Origin: Millisia brevis NBRC 105863
GTDB lineage: Bacteria; Actinomycetota; Actinomycetes; Mycobacteriales; Mycobacteriaceae
Reading direction: 5' to 3'
DNA length: 64,000 bases
Assembly: GCF_001552615.1 (NCBI RefSeq)
Contig: NZ_BCRN01000004.1
Span: forward strand, 310,001-374,000
Position numbers and translations under genes: made by a program. Position 1 is the first letter of the stretch. Each line of letters starts with the position of its first letter. Positions 62,546 through 64,000 of this stretch are shown piece by piece. The notes under the pieces were generated by a model. It was not told the DNA's origin. It saw only the letters and a list, made by a program, of their open reading frames with translations, and made no database searches.

Positions 62546-63560
62546 CACCGGGCGTGCTGCGGTCCTGACGGGACTCGGCGGATACGTACCCGAAACGGTG
62601 GTCTCCAATAGGGAGATATCCAGCCTGCTCGACACTTCGGACGAATGGATATTCTCGCGCACCGGAATTCGAGAACGTCGCGTCGCGGATGCGGATACTT
62701 CGACGGGCGATCTGGCGGTCCGGGCCGGAGCGAGGGCGCTCGAAGCGGCCGGGGGCGGCGGCGTGGATCTGATCGTTCTCGCTACCACGACGCCCGACTA
62801 TCCCTGTCCGGCGACGGCGCCGTGGGTGGCGGATGCTCTGGGTCTCGGCCCGATTCCGGCGTACGACGTGGCCGCGGTCTGCTCCGGTTTCGTCTATGCG
62901 CTGGGAATTGCATCTGCGCATATTATGAGTGGCCAGTTCGAGCGGGTCCTCGTGATCGGAGCGGACAAGTTCTCGTCGATCCTCGATCCGAGTGATCGCA
63001 CCACTATGCCGATATTCGGCGATGGTGCCGGTGCGGCTGTTCTGGAGGCCGGGTCCATCGGGTCGCCGGGGGCTCTGCTGGCTGTCGATCTCGGCAGCGA
63101 CGGCGGAAATCGTCGACTGATCAGCGTGCCTTCGGGCGGGTCGAGGCGCTCGCCTGCCACGTCGTCCAGGTACTTCACAATGGACGGGAAGGCGACCTAC
63201 AAGCAGGCGATCGCGCATATGACCGGATCGAGCAGGCAGGTGATCGCGAGGGCGGGCTGGACTGTCGAGGATGTCGATTGGGTAGTTGGGCATCAGGCGA
63301 ATATTCGCATCCTTCAGGGTGTTGCCGACGAGATGTCGATATCTCGCGACAAGCTGGTGAGCAATATTGATGTGGTCGGAAATACCTCGGCCGCTTCGAT
63401 TCCGCTCGCTATGTGCCACGGTGCTGTGGACGCGTTCGGTTCCGGTGATCTACTGGTACTGACGGCATTCGGAGGCGGCTTGACATGGGGGTCGATCGCG
63501 CTTACCTGGCCGAAAATGGCGGCGTCGTATCTCAGCCACACGAACAGAGAGGTCGCGTAA
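62535..63560 (+). CDS. 3-oxoacyl-ACP synthase III (KAS III) family enzyme
   Basis: 341 residues from ATG 62535, overlapping the previous gene by 11 bp. Thiolase fold with catalytic Cys in DVAAVCSGFVYALG (about residue 115), His in VGHQANIRILQ, and Asn in VVGNTSAASIPLA. The start GLGGYVPETVVSNREI and TSDEWIFSRTGIRERR are those of FabH. In clusters, KAS III homologues condense an acyl-CoA with a malonyl- or other ACP; the ACP that follows is the obvious partner. Confidence 0.94.
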   Translation: MRRDTGRAAVLTGLGGYVPETVVSNREISSLLDTSDEWIFSRTGIRERRVADADTSTGDLAVRAGARALEAAGGGGVDLIVLATTTPDYPCPATAPWVADALGLGPIPAYDVAAVCSGFVYALGIASAHIMSGQFERVLVIGADKFSSILDPSDRTTMPIFGDGAGAAVLEAGSIGSPGALLAVDLGSDGGNRRLISVPSGGSRRSPATSSRYFTMDGKATYKQAIAHMTGSSRQVIARAGWTVEDVDWVVGHQANIRILQGVADEMSISRDKLVSNIDVVGNTSAASIPLAMCHGAVDAFGSGDLLVLTAFGGGLTWGSIALTWPKMAASYLSHTNREVA

Positions 63561-63561
63561 C

Positions 63562-63813
63562 ATGACCGAGAAAGTCGAAGTTGCAGCCTACGTCTCGACA
63601 GCGGTGGTCGAGGTTCTGGAGTCGGATGGTCCGGCCGGTCCATTGAATCCCGATACGCCCCTGGAGACGTTCGGCGTGGATTCGCTGATGCTGGTCGATC
63701 TGGCGGTCCTGTTGGAGCGCAAGTACCTGATTCAGATCGAGGATGATGAATTCGATGGTTCCGAAACCATCAATCAGATCGCCGAATCCCTCGTACCGAG
63801 GATTGCCGCATGA
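63562..63813 (+). CDS. acyl carrier protein
   Basis: 83 residues; the phosphopantetheine Ser is in FGVDSLMLVDLAV, mid-protein as expected. The rest is an acidic four-helix protein (ending ESLVPRIAA). One base after KAS III and overlapping the next gene (ATGA). A dedicated ACP, so the chain made here is carrier-bound. Confidence 0.92.
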   Translation: MTEKVEVAAYVSTAVVEVLESDGPAGPLNPDTPLETFGVDSLMLVDLAVLLERKYLIQIEDDEFDGSETINQIAESLVPRIAA

Positions 63814-64000
63814 ACACGAGCGCCGGCGTCGGGGGCGACCATTCGGTACTGATCGTCGGTTCGGGGCCGGTCGGCCTGACGATTGCCTGTGATCTTCGTC
63901 GTCAGGGCGTATCCGTTCGGGTCGTGGAGCGGAACGCGGAAGCCGGCTATACGGACCCGCATTCACGAGCGATTCTGATCATCCCGAGGTCCCTCGAGGT
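63810..64000 (+). CDS. FAD-dependent aromatic-type monooxygenase, N-terminus (runs off the window)
   Basis: 63 residues visible. VLIVGSGPVGLTIACDLRRQGVSVRVVERN is the FAD-binding start of PHBH-class monooxygenases, and HSRAILIIPRSLE the following strand and helix. It starts at ATG 63810, overlapping the ACP stop. In the cluster it would hydroxylate or epoxidise the intermediate. The rest is beyond the window. Confidence 0.88.
   Translation, partial: MNTSAGVGGDHSVLIVGSGPVGLTIACDLRRQGVSVRVVERNAEAGYTDPHSRAILIIPRSLE

Noticed and set aside
1-64000. CRISPR arrays, tRNA/rRNA genes, insertion sequences
   Set aside because: No regular short repeats, no cloverleaf-like or rRNA sequence noticed, and no transposase or integrase coding region was seen.

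Overview
The window comes from a high-GC actinobacterium of the mycolic-acid-bearing Mycobacteriales (Gordonia, Williamsia, Rhodococcus or Nocardia type). Evidence: gene order between about 16.8 and 41 kb follows the M. tuberculosis Rv3285-Rv3264c block (accA3, sufE-like, sseA, maf, accE5, accD5, birA, PH-domain protein, gtrA, purK, purE, then lcp1, rmlD, wbbL and manB). Many starts are GTG, many genes overlap by 4 bp, and several transcripts look leaderless. The species cannot be fixed from the sequence alone.

Layout. 0-5.4 kb: divergent glycerol kinase and glycerol-3-phosphate dehydrogenase; a small pair that looks type VII secretion-related; a three-gene overlapping set (small helical protein, DmpA-type self-cleaving peptidase, and an APH(6)-like protein that has lost its catalytic residues). 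5.4-16.8 kb: LysR regulator; acyl-CoA desaturase with its ferredoxin reductase, facing a TetR regulator across a palindromic operator; the Lhr helicase; a secreted trypsin-like protease; an Lrp regulator. 16.8-31 kb: acyl-CoA carboxylase subunits, biotin ligase, sulfur-transfer pair, a two-component system and late purine genes. 31-35 kb: an AbiEi-like antitoxin with a deleted partner, then an ABC-2 exporter with an unusual P-loop. 35-41 kb: cell-wall linkage genes (LCP ligase, dTDP-rhamnose synthesis, rhamnosyltransferase, mannose-1-phosphate guanylyltransferase). 41-44 kb: ABC exporter with TetR, and a DAO-type oxidoreductase.

44.4-55.4 kb: part of a mycobactin/nocobactin-type siderophore locus. 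A salicylate-AMP ligase and a salicylate synthase diverge from an IdeR-like iron box. The synthase gene overlaps an NRPS gene, which overlaps an ArCP-Cy-A-T NRPS gene. The middle NRPS is the oddest gene in the window: a condensation domain, an adenylation domain with ruined A3 and A10 motifs, a carrier domain without its phosphopantetheine serine, and a complete MbtG-type lysine N6-hydroxylase fused at the C-terminus.

55.4-58.5 kb: a decaying stretch. It has an AbiEi-like gene interrupted by one amber codon behind a long inverted repeat, an SDR gene, an unrecognised gene, and about 640 bp with no convincing gene. 58.5-64 kb: a tightly packed operon that continues beyond the window. It encodes an azoreductase, a carboxymuconolactone-decarboxylase-family protein, a quinone-oxidoreductase-like MDR, a probable AvrD-family protein, a P-loop NadR-like ATPase, a KAS III enzyme, an acyl carrier protein and the start of an FAD monooxygenase. 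This looks like a small-molecule biosynthetic cluster of unassigned product, with more A/T at third codon positions than its surroundings.
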